A DNA stretch of 64,000 nt from Gossypium raimondii (GCF_025698545.1 NC_068571.1:46285733-46349732); one strand, 5' to 3'. Shown: positions 34,734 to 47,345, counted from the stretch's first letter. The notes: generated from the letters alone by a model not told the origin. Numbers and translations: made by a program.

Positions 34734-37494
34734 ATGGGCGTCGTCTGTCTGACCAACTCTTGCTGGTCTGCTCTGGTACTCCAACTCCTCTTCATTTCTT
34801 GTGCTTCCATTCTCTTTTCCTTCCACTTTCGACATACCTTAATCATATATTTGTTATTGTTTGTTTTGGCAGGGGACTTGGAAGAAACCTTTGTCGTTTT
34901 CCGTGAATTTCAATTCAAATTTCTCCAAGCGGAGGGTCATCAAAGCTTTTTTCTTCGATCCCAATCAAGTGCCCATCCTCAATCAAGCTGTTAAGGTCCG
35001 TTGAAACATTCTTTTGCATTTTTAATTACCTAAGAATTTCTTTTTGTTTACAGTTCATCCATGTGGTGTGTTCTTGTAATTCTCGATGTTTGGAGTTGGA
35101 CCTGATTCTGGATTAACTGATTATTACTCTGCTTGCTTTCTTCTTTTTTATTTCTTTTCATTGGAATGGATTTTGAGGTTTTGAATCTCTTAAAAGAACC
35201 AACTCAATTTGCTGTTTTATTCGAGTTGGATAATAAATTGGCCATGGAGAGATATCCTAACTTGCCAGTGTTTTAGGGAAACTATGTGAGCGCTGAAACA
35301 GAAATTAGGGGGAAAACAATAATCAAATGTAGGTTACATATCTAGGTATTTTTCAATTTTTAAATGGCGGAAATGATTGATGAACCACTTTGGTTACTAG
35401 GAGCCAAATTGCATTTTGGTCTCTCTACTTAGAAAATAGGCAATTTTGTCCTTGGATCAAATAGTAAACTGGTTTTTCTATTAAAAACTCCGTCCATTTC
35501 TATGGATAAAAATTGATCTCTATACATCAGCATGAAGTAAACATGGCACATTAAGTGTTATTGTCTAACTATTCCGTCAACCACACTAGATTTTAACAGT
35601 ACAAATGAATAAAATTTTTAATAGAAAGGATCAATTTGTTCTTTGATCTAACCTATAGACTAATTTGCCCCATTTTTTAGTAGAGAGGACAAAATGCAAT
35701 TTGACTCCTAGTACAACTTCCTCCATGGTACTTTTACCACCACTTTCGGTAATTGCCAACCTTCTTTTAATTTGGAGGATTCTTACTTCATTTTTACAAC
35801 CTTCCTTTCCAACCTTTGTAGGACGAATGACATCTCGAGTTAGGGAATATTTCTTGTTCCTTATATTGGTCTTCTTAGGTAATCTTTGTTAAATTTCACA
35901 GCAATTTAGGTCTGTTGTCTGCACTGATTTAGGCTTTGGAAGTGTTTGACTTTGATGATGAAAGGCCTCTAGAGTAATCTGCTGGCATGCTCTGGATTCA
36001 AATAACTTGCTTGTTCATTCTGATCAAACGTGATTTTTGTCAAATGTAAAATGCTAGTTCCTGAGTTATTTCAAGATTGGATATCAATTAGGGGACATAA
36101 CAAAATCATAGAAAGGAGTTTGGATTGATTATATTTGTAACTAGCTGAGCATGATTAACGTCTATGCTCCAACTCAAGGAAGAGTGTAACAAAATTTGTA
36201 GAATTATGTAAATAATCCTGGGCTGATCCACATAAGGATTATATAGTTGATATTTAGGGATTTAAGTTTTTGGTTTCTTTCCTTGGTGTAACCTCTGTAA
36301 GTTGTGTATATACCTCACTTTTGAGGAGAATAATACACAAGGGTACTTTTTTCTCTACTTGTGTCGTTTACTGCAAAGAAAGAGAGGATAAAATTGGCAA
36401 TGGTGCACAACGAGGGTTTTACATATTATGAAACATGAGTGAAATTATAAGGTGCTTTGTACATTCCCAAAAGGAAGATGTAATTTGTAAGATGCAAATT
36501 AGGGGAAGATGCCTATGTTAGAATGGGACAAAAAAACAATAGAGAGAATGTTTGGAAACTTTGGAAGACTTCATTTCTATTGAGTTGTTGAGGCTATGGT
36601 CCCAATGCAGAGCGATGGTGCACTATAATCTGCCCGGCCAACCTAATTTAGTTGGCTGGGTTATTGGATATATTTTGACTAAATAAACTTTGTTTTATGG
36701 CTTTTGGACCTTATTTGATAAAGTTTCAAAATTTATTTAAGAATTAAAAAAATAAAAAATAACCAATAACTTTTATATAATATTTTCTAAAAGAACTTTT
36801 TATATAGAAATTTAAAGATATTTTCACTATTTTAATATAAAATATTTATTTTTACATCATAAAAATTTAAAATAATTATAAATTAAATAAAAATAAATTT
36901 TAGTTTCGGTAATATGGATTTTTAACTTGTATTCCATAAATTGTTCATATACATCGATTCAGGTTCGTTTTTGATTTTTCGATTTTTCTTAGCCCTAGCA
37001 TTTAGTCCTCTTGAGGAAGCACCCACTCACTCACGCACATACTGGAGAGATCAGACTGTCTTTGGTTTAGACTTTAGTCCTCGCGTGTAAGGTTTAAATA
37101 GGCAACAAAGCAGCATGGGGTGGATTTTGCCCGGATGGTAGATCGATAAAGTCTAAGTGGAAGCTTGTCATGGTTGTATGGTCTAAACATGTTCTAAAAG
37201 AACTTCTGAAATGGTCATTGGTTGGTGATTTCTTTTTTCACTTTGTGTTTCATTTTAAAATGTAATGTAGGTTATATTATCCAAACTCGGTGTTAATGCC
37301 ATTGATTTCTTGTTTAGGAGCCAGTAGCCTTCATGGGTGGGATGTTTGCTGGGATTTTAAGGCTTGATTTGAATGAAGAGCCATTAAAGGAATGGGTTGC
37401 TAGAACTGTGGAAGCCTCTAACATCAGTGAGGATGATATTTCTGAAGGACTCCAGGAGGAAGAAGACACCCCTCAACAAATTGAGATTGATTGA
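34734..37494 (+). CDS. UPF0426-type small protein, probably plastid-targeted
   Basis: Exons: 34734-34775, 34873-34995, 37318-37494; 113 residues. The last exon is the conserved part: EPVAFMGGMFAGILRLDLNE, then EEPLKEWVARTVEAS and an acidic tail ending QQIEID. This resembles the UPF0426 family, known in Arabidopsis as a chloroplast protein of unknown function (from memory). The first 35 or so residues are Ser/Asn/Lys-rich and poor in acids (WKKPLSFSVNFNSNFSKRR), like a transit peptide. Exon 1 is only 14 codons and was chosen because its GT donor and the cag acceptor give an in-frame join (SALGTWKK). The alternative is an unspliced longer reading that hits a stop soon after. Intron 2 is 2.3 kb and holds a MITE (35393-35745). 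Function unknown. Confidence 0.8.
35393..35745. mobile_element. Palindromic MITE in intron 2 of the UPF0426-type gene
   Basis: The left arm reads ctaggagccaaattgcattt and the right arm is its inverse (aaatgcaatttgactcctag). Inner arms also pair (gatcaaatagtaaactgg-like against cctatagactaatttgccc). The outer right flank gtactttta ccacc matches the second copy at 52560-52835, which ends gtacttttacc. About 350 bp, non-coding. Confidence 0.68.
36120..36365 (+). repeat. Possible LTR fragment in the same intron
   Basis: The words taacctctgtaagttgtgta and tacctcacttttgaggaga followed by aataatacacaag resemble the R/U5 part of copia-type LTRs. No partner LTR or protein nearby. Weak call. Confidence 0.35.
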
Positions 37495-38580
37495 AACCTA
37501 ATCCCTTGTTTGCAAAGTTGTTCCATGATACCGCAACCTTACTCTTTCTTTCTTATATCTAGTGTATTTGACTTGTATCAATTCTGATTTATATATAAGT
37601 ATAAAAAAAGTACTAAACATTTATAGTCCAAAAAGATTTTTTATTATTATTTTTCAAAATGGTGAAAGATCTTGAAAAAGACTTCAGTAATTAAAGTTTT
37701 ATATTTATTTCGGAAAAGAAAACACAACATAAATAATAAAGTAAATAAAATATTTATAAAAAAGATCTCTTAAGAAATAATTTATTCTCCTGCATTTGTT
37801 TTTGACAAAAAATAGTGATGTTTTTTCTTTCACAATCTAAGTATTAAATAACATTTTTAATTTAATTAAGAATAAAAAAGACTATTTAATAAATCTCTTT
37901 ATTAGGCAAACAAAAAAGTGTGGCTCAAACGTTATTCATGCTTGAAGGTTGGTTCGAAAAACTCGAAAAATAAATTTATTTTTTCTATTTGGGCCATACT
38001 TTGAGTAAAATTGTTTTAGTCTAATCCAACTTGACTTGAAGTTAGATATTTATTATAAATATTATTAATATAAAAAGTTTAAATATGTTAAAAGTATATG
38101 CATTATTTTAAAATTTAAAATTTAATTTTTATATGTATAATTTTATTATTAACTACTTTATATTACAATTTTTACTTGGTAGGTTTTTTTTACTTTGCAT
38201 AATTTACAATATTTTATTTTTTGCTAGCTATTAGCATGGTTACTAATGCCAAACCAATTTTTTAGTAAAATTTAAAAAAGGGGATAAAAACAAAATGATG
38301 GATGTTTTATTTTATATGGGTTTTATGTGATTTTATATGTTTAATATTTAATTAATTTATTAAATATTTTATTTTTAATTACAATAATTAATACAAAACA
38401 ATATTTCTTATTTAAATTATAAAATATAGTTAACAAATTAATTTAAATATTAAATTTTATTGATTTATTATATAAAAATAAAATTACGCTCAAGTCAGTA
38501 CCATAAAATAGTAAAATAAATATGGATAGATATCATATAAAAAGACAAAGTATGGATAATATAAAAAATAAATGCATGCA
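37495..38580. other. AT-rich intergenic DNA
   Basis: Begins with the 3' flank of the UPF0426-type gene. The rest is very AT-rich, with no coding or repeat structure that I can define. Confidence 0.5.
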
Positions 38581-38588
38581 TTCTTTTT

Positions 38589-38660
38589 ACACGTGGGAAG
38601 AAAACTAGTAATACTGTATATAAAAGGAATGCCATAGTCCATCTCACGCAACACGTGGCA
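38589..38660 (+). promoter_or_regulatory. Two ABRE/G-box motifs upstream of the raffinose synthase gene
   Basis: ACACGTGGG at 38589-38597 and ACACGTGGCA at 38651-38660 each contain the ABRE/G-box core ACGTG. They lie about 350-420 bp upstream of the TATA box, 62 bp apart. Raffinose synthases are commonly induced by ABA, cold and drought, so paired ABREs are consistent, but binding is inferred. Confidence 0.65.
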
Positions 38661-39002
38661 GTTAGAATCTTTTGATTTTTAGATTAGTAATAATGGTCAA
38701 ATTTCAATTTTGGTCCTTATATTATACTATTAAATTTGAAATTTGATTTCTATATTTAAAATTTTGACATAAATTAATATATCAATTTTATAATATTATT
38801 AGTTAGTCTAAATATTTTATTATGATTAAAATTTTTCATTATATTCATATTTATTACTATATGTTTTTATTTAATTTGAAAATATAATTTTTAAATGGGA
38901 AAAGCAAAAAGATTAAATTAAAATGTATAGAAAGTCTTGGAGAAACTTTAAATATTTTAGTTTGTGGAATCATTCCAGTATACACAAAGCTTAAAAGCCC
39001 TC

Positions 39003-39010
39003 TATAAATA
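39003..39010 (+). promoter_or_regulatory. TATA box of the raffinose synthase gene
   Basis: TATAAATA at 39003-39010 in a good context (ctctataaatacc), 113 bp before the chosen ATG. It decides the start: an ATG at 38964 in the same frame lies upstream of this box and so is probably not in the transcript. Confidence 0.75.
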
Positions 39011-39122
39011 CCACCGCGTATCCCTGCATTGCTCTCACTCAAATTCTAGATTATTTTCCTTGTCTCCCTTGCCAACCTCTCCTTCTCTACCAAAACTTGA
39101 CATACATCACCACAATCATTCC

Positions 39123-42100
39123 ATGGCTCCTCCAAGCATAACCAAGAATGCCCTGGATGCAATAGGGCTAGCTGATGATCATGTATTCATGTCAATAACC
39201 TTGAAAGGAACAAACTTCCTTGCTAATGGCCAACCAATTCTCTCCAATGTCCCTCAAAACATTGTAGCCACCCCATCACCGTTTTCACCTCTAGACAAAT
39301 CCAAGGGCGCAGTAGGATGCTTTGTTGGATTCGACACTGAGGAACCAGAAAGTCAACACGTAGTGTCCATAGGCAAGCTCAGTGGCATAAGGTTCATGAG
39401 CATATTCAGGTTCAAAGTCTGGTGGACCACCCACTGGGTTGGAAACAGTGGAAAAGACTTGGAGCATGAGACTCAGATGATGATGTTGGACAAAAATGAG
39501 TCTGGACGTCCTTACGTTCTGCTCCTTCCACTTCTTGAAGGCCCTTTCAGGGCTTCTCTCCAGCCAGGAATTGATGACAATGTAGACATCTGCATGGAAA
39601 GTGGGTCCACGCGGGTGTCTAGGTCTACTTTCCGGAGTTGTCTGTATATGCATGTTGGTGATGATCCGTATAAACTCGTCAAAGAGGCCATGAAGGTGGC
39701 CAGGCACCATCTGGGGACCTTCAAGCTTCTCGAAGAGAAAACTCCACCAGGTGTCGTAGACAAATTTGGTTGGTGCACTTGGGATGCTTTTTACCTTAAT
39801 GTACACCCTAAAGGTGTTTGGGAAGGGGTGAAGGGCCTAGCTGAAGGTGGTTGCCCTCCTGGGATGGTCCTTATTGATGATGGGTGGCAGTCCATTTGTC
39901 ATGACGATGACCCCATCAGCGATAAAGAAGGCATGAATCGAACTTCAGCTGGTGAGCAAATGCCGTGTAGGCTCATAAAAATGGAAGAAAATTATAAGTT
40001 TAGGGAGTATGAAAGTATTAAGTTAGGTAATAAGAAGGGGATGGGTGCCTTTATTAGGGACCTAAAAGAAGAATATAAGACCATAGAACATGTGTATGTG
40101 TGGCATGCATTATGTGGATATTGGGGTGGGATAAGACCGAATGTCCAAGGAATGCCACCCGCGAAGGTAGTAACGCCTAAATTGTCGCAGGGGTTGAAGA
40201 TGACAATGGAAGATTTAGCAGTAGACAAGATTGTGAATAATGGGGTAGGCTTGGTCCGGCCGGAAGTAGTCCACGAGATGTATGAAGGACTTCACTCTCA
40301 TCTTCAATCGGTGGGGATTGATGGCGTCAAGGTTGACGTAATCCATGTAAGTTCTCCAACCTCTCTTATAAGATTTTCTTCTTTTATTCCAGGATTATTA
40401 TAAATTTGAATAAATTTCTACTTTTTTGTAAATTAAAATTTTAATTTAATTACTTTTATTTTTAAAAATTTAATCATTTACTTTCTTCATTTAAAATTGT
40501 TATTACCATTGTTGATTCTTTTATTAAATTCTCAAGTGTGAGATTTTAATTTTTAAAATATTTATTTAATAGTGATATAACAATAAAAATAATATTGAAA
40601 ATATTAATTATGATTTTTCTTAAAATATTTACTTGAATTTTCATGATAAAATAATTTTTTAGAATAGTATTCTTTAAGAAAAATTAACATGATATTTTAA
40701 TTAAAATAATTAACAATATTAATTATTTAAATTAAATGATCTTATAGAAGTAAAGGTAAAATTAGTCAAAATTAAAGTATACAAATTAAATTTTAGAACA
40801 TTCAAGTTATAAAAAGTTTTATAATATTTTAATACAAAACTTAGAAATATTAATTATGTGAATGTATTAATAACATTATAAAAGTATAAACACCAAATTA
40901 TCTTAAAATTAAAATATAAAATGAAATCTTAATTAAAATTAAAATTTAACTATTTTTACAAAATCTAAAAAAATATAGATTAAGGACTCGACGTCACTAA
41001 TGATTGATTAGTGAGTTGAGTATGAAGGTAAAACATCATGAATAAATCTCAAAATTATACATGAATTTTAATTTAATGTGCAACTATATATATGAACTTT
41101 AAATTTGCACAATTATATACGTGAAACTCTAATTATAGTTCAAATGTATACTTAAAACTTTAATTTTAATTTAATCATACATATTTAAAGAACTAAAGAC
41201 ATCAATTTATTTTTATATTGGATAAATATAATTAATTAATTATATAATATATAAATATAAAATAATGTTACATCAATAATTATATTAATAATTTATAAGA
41301 AATAGATCAAATTAGAATTTTTATGTATAATTTTAAGATTTATTTCATTAATAAATTAATAAATAAAAATGGACCAATGTAATATTTATGTAATTCAGAT
41401 AGCATTTGCATGGTAGGAATGAAGAGGCTGTGGTGCAAAAAGATTGGTTAATTGTGATTGCAGGGTTTAGTACACGACAGCACCATTACCAGGTGCCTGG
41501 GCACGTGTCCCCTGTTTTGATGAGCGAATGAATGGTATAATTGTCAGCGGTGAGAATGAGATGGGTACCAATACAACGTATTTGGCATGACGTGCATAAA
41601 ATTTTGGATCGTCATTTCAAGGATCAGGCTTTACAATAAAAACTCGTCATCACATAGCTAAAGCTAGCGGTGGCAATTTGGCAAGCTCCTTTTGTTGGAT
41701 ATTTACTTTTGTCCAATAAATTTAGAATTGAATTTGGATGATTTATTCGGTTTAAATTAAATTAATTATTAAAAATATATATTAAAAGATTATAAAATCT
41801 AGTTGAATTAATTTTTAATTTGATTCAATTAATTTTATATTAATTCGTAGACTAATCGATTTATTGTTTTATTTTAGATTATGTATCAATCAATTTTTAA
41901 TCTAATTGGATGGTACAATCCAATTTTTTGTCATTATTGGTTTGACTAAATTTAGCAAGTTAATTTTTCATTTTGTAACATTTTAAATGCTTCTAATGCA
42001 CAGTACAACAAATGAACAAATCCCCAGTTTTCACCAGGCTTTTGCGTATATTATTAAGCTAATTAGCTGTATTTCAGTTGCTTGAGATGCTGGCGGAGGA

Positions 42101-43358
42101 GTTCGGCGGACGTGTAGATCTGGCCAAAGCTTATTACAAGGCTTTAACTGCTTCTATCAGGAAACATTTCAAAGGAAATGGCATTATCGCTAGCATGGAG
42201 CACTGTAATGACTTCTTTTTCCTTGGAACAGAGGCCATTTCACTTGGTCGTGTTGGTATGCACTTGAAAACTAAAATAAGAAAAAAAAAAAAAAAACAGT
42301 ATGGGATTAAGTCTAGGTTTAATATAATATCATTCTGTGCTGTCATAGGTGATGATTTCTGGTGCACTGACCCCTCAGGCGATCCACATGGGACCTATTG
42401 GCTTCAAGGTTGCCACATGGTGCACTGTGCCTACAACAGCTTGTGGATGGGCAATTTCATACAACCCGATTGGGACATGTTCCAATCAACTCATCAATGT
42501 GCTGAATTCCATGCCGCATCTCGAGCTATATCTGGTGGACCCATTTATATAAGTGACATAGTCGGACAACACAATTTCAAGTTGCTAAAGAGCCTTGCAT
42601 TGCCTGATGGATCCATCTTAAGATGCCAACACTATGCTCTCCCAACAAGAGATTGCCTATTTGAAGACCCTTTGCATGATGGGAAAACAATGCTCAAGAT
42701 TTGGAACCTCAACAAAGTAAGATTTTACTGTAATCACTAAATTATAAGTAAATTTTTATTTTGGTCAATTAATCATTTGCATTGGCATCAGTATACAGGA
42801 GTTTTAGGACTGTTCAACTGTCAAGGGGGTGGATGGTCCCGTGAATCTCGAAGGAATGAGAGTGCCTCTCAGTTTTCAGCCATGGTAGGCTGTTTTGCGA
42901 GCCCTAAAGACGTGGAATGGAGCAATGGCAAGAACCCTGTTTTGGTGGATGGTGTGAGCATCTTTGCTGTATACATGTACCAGAAAAGGGAGCTAATGCT
43001 GATGAAACCATCAGATAAAGTAGAGGTTTCACTTGAGCCGTTCAATTACGAGCTACTTACTGTTTCCCCTGTGACAATATTACCAAGAAAGAACATCCAC
43101 TTTGCTCCCATCGGGCTTGTGAACATGCTTAATACCGGTGGTGCAATTCAGTCGACGATGCTGGGTGATGGTGAAAATCTGGTAAGGATTGGAGTAAAAG
43201 GAAGTGGAGAAATGAGGGTGTACGCTTCAAAGAAGCCGATGGCCTGCAAAATTGATGAGACACTGACCGAGTTCAATTATGAAGAGCAGATGATCACGGT
43301 TCACGTTCCATGGCCGCTAAGTTCTTCAAGCTTATCAATTGTGGAATACCTGTTTTAA
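39123..43358 (+). CDS. RFS5: Raffinose synthase (galactinol-sucrose galactosyltransferase, RFS5 type)
   Basis: Exons: 39123-40346, 42078-42255, 42349-42716, 42792-43358; 778 residues, the usual length. The enzyme transfers galactose from galactinol to sucrose to make raffinose, in the cytosol. It is a GH36-type protein. Visible: MSIFRFKVWWTTHWVG, GRPYVLLLPLLEG, DKFGWCTWDAFYL, a DDGWQSI motif, the catalytic Asp405 in KVDVIH at the end of exon 1, SMEHCNDFFFLG, a CTDPSGDPHGTYWLQGCHMV segment in exon 3, and ISGGPIYISD with Asp537 as a likely acid/base. The C-terminus ends SSLSIVEYLF. The region reads very like Arabidopsis raffinose synthase 5, including the long acidic insertion (CHDDDPISDKEGMNRTSAGE). 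The longer frame from 38964 is not used because it begins upstream of the TATA box. Intron 1 is 1.7 kb and AT-rich. No broken residues. Confidence 0.95.
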
Positions 43359-43599
43359 CTTTCAAGCACCCAAAAACCAGAGCATGTTTTAAATGCAAAA
43401 AAATAAAAATAAAATAAATAGAATGAAAAGAAGAAGAGAAATGTTATTTGATTAAAAGATAAAAGAAAAAAAGAAAATTATAAAATGGTATAATTATGTC
43501 TTTTTTATTTATTTACTTTATTATTATTTTTTGGAATAATAAGAGATATAATCAAAACACTAGAGTATTAGCCACTCCTCTATTGCTAGATGATCCCTA

Positions 43600-46320
43600 A
43601 TAAGAAAGCCTTCAATACCAAGTGAGGCGTTGGCTCTAGTCGGAACTTTTGTTGCAATCTGAATCCCAGCTTCGCCATAAAGTCATCTGACTGATTATCA
43701 TCTTTCCTGATGTGCATAATCTCAGTTTCTCACTGCTAGCTGCGGTAATGCCGTATTTGTCGCACCAAGGGAAGCTTCAGTCTTCTATCATTTGGTTAGA
43801 CAGAAGCATTAGTACGAATAAATTATCACATTCTATGATCACCTTTCGAATTCCTTGTTGCCATGCTGCTCTTAGGCCGTCGATCATTCCCTAAAGCTCA
43901 GCTTGCAGTGGCGAACAAATGCCTATCAGTCACCTTCCATTGCTGTCGCGAAGTAATCCCCTTACAGCGGTTATACCAGAATTAGTAGCCATTGCTCCAT
44001 CTATATTAGCTTTGCACCAAGCAGTCGGGGGCGGCTGCCATTAAGGCACCTCAATATTATTCCCACTACATTCAATCAAAAGACATACGTTGTCTTCAAT
44101 GCTTTTTGCCCAGCTCCATGATTGAGACAAAATGGTTTCCACACTCTGGCATGGTTTCCCCAAAACGACTTCATTCCTTCTCTTTCAAATCATCCAAGCT
44201 AGGATTGCGAACCAAGAATCTATTTCACCTCGTTAAAGTAGAGTTCAAAACCTGATATCACTATTTCCCAAAAACTAGTATTGTAAAGGCAAGGAGAAGA
44301 AGCTGTCAATTGCCCGTTGGGGGTATAATCCTTACCCACACAGCTCTACCCATATCACACTCTTGAATGGCATGAACTATAGTTTCCACGCAATGACCAC
44401 AAACTCGACATGAAGCATAATCCATCATACCACGTCTACTTCTTTCCTCATTAGTCAAGAGTCTACTCTAGGCAAATAGCCATAAAAACTGTTCAGCTCT
44501 TTGGGAGCGCCTATCTCCCAAACTTTTCACCAAATTGCATTTACGGGTCCTAGTTTTCTCCCATTAGGAGCATATAACCAGCTATGAGGGCACCGATACG
44601 CAATACGGGTATGAGACAATACAGACACAGTAACATAGTAATTTAAAAAAATGGGGACACAAATATGACTAGATATGACAATAAAAAAGTATTTTTATGA
44701 ATAAAAATATTGATATTTTTCATTAAAATATAATGGATTCTTTTCCATTAAATTCTCTTGCCATTACATAAAATATTACAAAACATACTAATACATTTAT
44801 ACTTTTTTGGTAATTTATTTTACTTCTTTTTTTTTTTGAAAAAATCTAAAACTTTATACCAAACTTAATATTTTAAATTAATTTACAAATAGCCCAAGAC
44901 AGGACCTTGGGCTGCCTACAATAATAAACGAAAATTAAATCCAACCCAATATTTTGAATTAATTACAAATAGCCCAAGACAGGACCTTGGATTGCTTCAA
45001 ATTTATCTAAGAAAAAAAACCTTTCATTTCCTTTCAGGATAATCCTAAAACTCAGGCTTAAAAAAACCTTTCATTTGTTTTCACGAAAACCCTAAAATTT
45101 TCAGGCTTCAAAAAAACTTTTTATTTCCTTTCACGGAAAAAAACTTTCGAGGGGAAAAAAAATCTAAAACTCTGCTTCCCCTTTCACTCTCAACTGTGGT
45201 TTTTCAATCCGGGGTCTCTATCCATCGTGACCGTGTTCGACCTTTTTTTTTTTTACGTATTTTGAGTAATTCCCATCCTCCGCCTACCTTCAAAAGCATG
45301 AGGCTTCACCAGGCTCGCTCTTGACAATTTTGGGGCCCTAGGTAAAACTATAAAATGGGGTTTTAGGTTCCTTAAAAGTTGGTGAAATTTTTTTTAAGTC
45401 CCTTAAAAGTTGGTAAAAAAACTTTTGGACCCTTAAAAGTTAATAAAATTTTTTTAACCTTTAAAAGTTAAAAAAAATAACTTTTTAAGCCACTTAAAAA
45501 TTAGAAAACAATATTTTAGACCCATTTCAATTTTGGACCCTGGGCGGCCACACCTCCAGACAACCTCCGGAACCGGTCATGGGCTTCACCATTACGTTCT
45601 TCAAGAGGCCAAATAGTCACAATCCTTGTAATGATTGGTTGACCTAATTCCCGTTGTATAACCTCCTAGTTCCAGTCTCTATGTTCAGTCCAAAACCTCA
45701 TGTTCTCTTTATCTACATTATGGCAATAGTTCTTTAACGGCTTAAGATCGGATGTCCATCTATCAAGCCAAAATTGGACTCGTCTTCCATTGCGTATTGA
45801 CCAGCACAAGTTATTCCGAATTTGATTCCAAATCTTTGATACTAATTGTTAAATATAGGATCGAGCACTTTTGGCTTATCAATGTTCACAGGACAACTTC
45901 AATTTGTATTTTCTTCCAACAACCCGAACCCATGAAGCTGAAGTTTTTGTTACTATATTATACCCTATCTTCAAAATCGTAGACTTGTAGTGTTCAACCA
46001 AATGCCTTAATCCTAATCCATCGCATTTAATAGGTTGACACAAAGAATTCCAATTAACAAAGGCAAATTTCACTTTGTATGCGAATCAAATGAAGATACT
46101 CACTAGTTTATCAATCTCCTTGCAAATTCCAATTGGAATCAGTGCCATTTTCATAAGATAATTAAGATCAGCAAATAACACCCATTTTTAGCTAAAGTCT
46201 AATAAATTTATATGTGCAACTCATAACCCTTTTATGAAATAACAGAACACCTAAATATATAGTTAAACCATCAACTCTCCTAAAGCTTAAGAATCTAGTG
46301 AATTGATCTGGCAAAGCGCT
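43600..46320 (-). pseudogene. Second broken LINE: RT C-terminus, zf-RVT and RNase H
   Basis: Minus-strand reading gives, from right to left, the RT C-terminal region (LGVLLFHKRV near 46240, KFAFVNWNSLCQPIKCDGLG then LGLRHLVEH near 46070-46000, SASWVRVVGRKYK near 45920), a WPLEERN piece near 45620, a zinc-binding reverse transcriptase end (CRVCGHCVETIVHAIQEC near 44410-44360), and an RNase H domain (WCKANIDGAM near 44015, AVRGLLRDSNGR, and GMIDGLRAAWQQGIRKVIIE near 43890-43830). Stops and shifts are frequent. The reading is interrupted between about 44590 and 45595 by an unrelated tandem-repeat block. Not functional. Confidence 0.8.
44590..45595. repeat. Tandem-repeat insertion within the LINE remnant
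   Basis: Three local arrays: (1) about 44870-44998, two copies of a 75-bp unit containing agcccaagacaggaccttgg; (2) about 45005-45145, three copies of a 50-60 bp unit containing aaaaacctttcatttccttt; (3) about 45375-45535, five degenerate copies of a 31-32 bp unit based on cccttaaaagttggtaaaa. The block breaks the LINE protein reading, so it is a later insertion. A related degenerate array, with 'cctcaaaagtttaaaaactc' words, occurs at about 51390-51490. No transposon ends were recognised. Confidence 0.6.
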
Positions 46321-46439
46321 CTCAACATTAGTAAAAAAAAAACAAATATTAGTATTATTATTAACTTTATGACCAGAGTAAGTACATAACTATCGTAAGA
46401 TATTTTAGATCACTTTTGCTTGGTTCAAGTCAGTTTTGT

Positions 46440-47345
46440 AGGAAAAGGTTAGGTTATCCCTTTCTTTCAATTGATGTGGGTTTCAAGAACACTTTGCTCG
46501 AGATTGTTTGAGGAATGATAATGATCCTCTTGTTACCACTCAGAGGTTCACTCCTGCAATTAGAGGTAGAGGAAATCCTCGTGGTGTTTTTGTATCGAGG
46601 GGTAGTCAGAGAAGAGGAACAGAGTTGGCAGTTCAACAATTGTGTGAACCTACATGATCCGAACCCGAGAAGAGGGTGATGCTACCGATGTTGTAACAAG
46701 TATATTCTTTTATATTCAGCATCTGTGCATGCTTTAATTGACCCTAGCTCTACGCTTCTTATACAAATTCTAGCTTCATCAGAGAATTTGAAATCTGAGA
46801 TATCGAAAGTAGTAATAGTTGTTTCAAGTCATTTGAGACAAACCGTGCTTATTGACCAAGTGTGTAGGCAGTGCCCATTAGAAATCCATAATAGATTGTT
46901 TCTTATTGATTTGTTGATCATGTCGTCTAGCGATTTTGATGTAATTCTAGAAATGGACTGGTTAACTGAACATAATGTGATTTTGGACTTCCATAAAAAG
47001 AAGTTTTTTGTCCAAAGTCCGGAAGGCGAAATTATTGAAGTCAAAGACATCAGATCGAGTGGTTCTACTCGTATCATTTCATCGGTTTGAGCTAATGAGC
47101 TTCTGAATCAAGGCTACGAAGCATATTTAGCCTATATTATTAACTCGAACTCAGATGAAAGCCAAATAAGCAAGATACGAACAATATGTGAGTTCCTAGA
47201 AGAAAATTGTCGAAATTGCCTCCTGATCGTGAGGTTGAGTTTGCAATTTAAGTTTACCCGGGTATAGCTCTCGTGTTAATTGCCTTGTACCGTATGGCAC
47301 CAACGAAGTTAAAAGAGCTGAAAATTCAATTACAAGATATCACAT
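46440..47345 (+). pseudogene. Ty3/gypsy fragment: gag zinc knuckle, protease, start of RT
   Basis: The sequence reads CGFQEHFARDC (zinc-knuckle remains), a basic Arg-Gly-rich linker (RGRGNPRGVF), then a retropepsin region: ALIDPSSTLL (where DSGAS is usual), DFDVILEMDWLTEHNVILDF, and further LPPDREVEFAI and YRMAPTKLKELKIQLQD, the run-in to reverse transcriptase. It stops there; the rest of pol is missing. Asp-Pro-Ser-Ser in place of the usual Asp-(S/T)-Gly motif and the internal stops show it is inactive. Confidence 0.85.

Noticed and set aside
38964-39122. N-terminal extension of raffinose synthase from ATG 38964
   Set aside because: It lies upstream of the TATA box at 39003 and has no family similarity; the start at 39123 fits better.
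39291-39806. 171-residue minus-strand reading frame inside raffinose synthase
   Set aside because: Shadow of a strongly conserved plus-strand exon.
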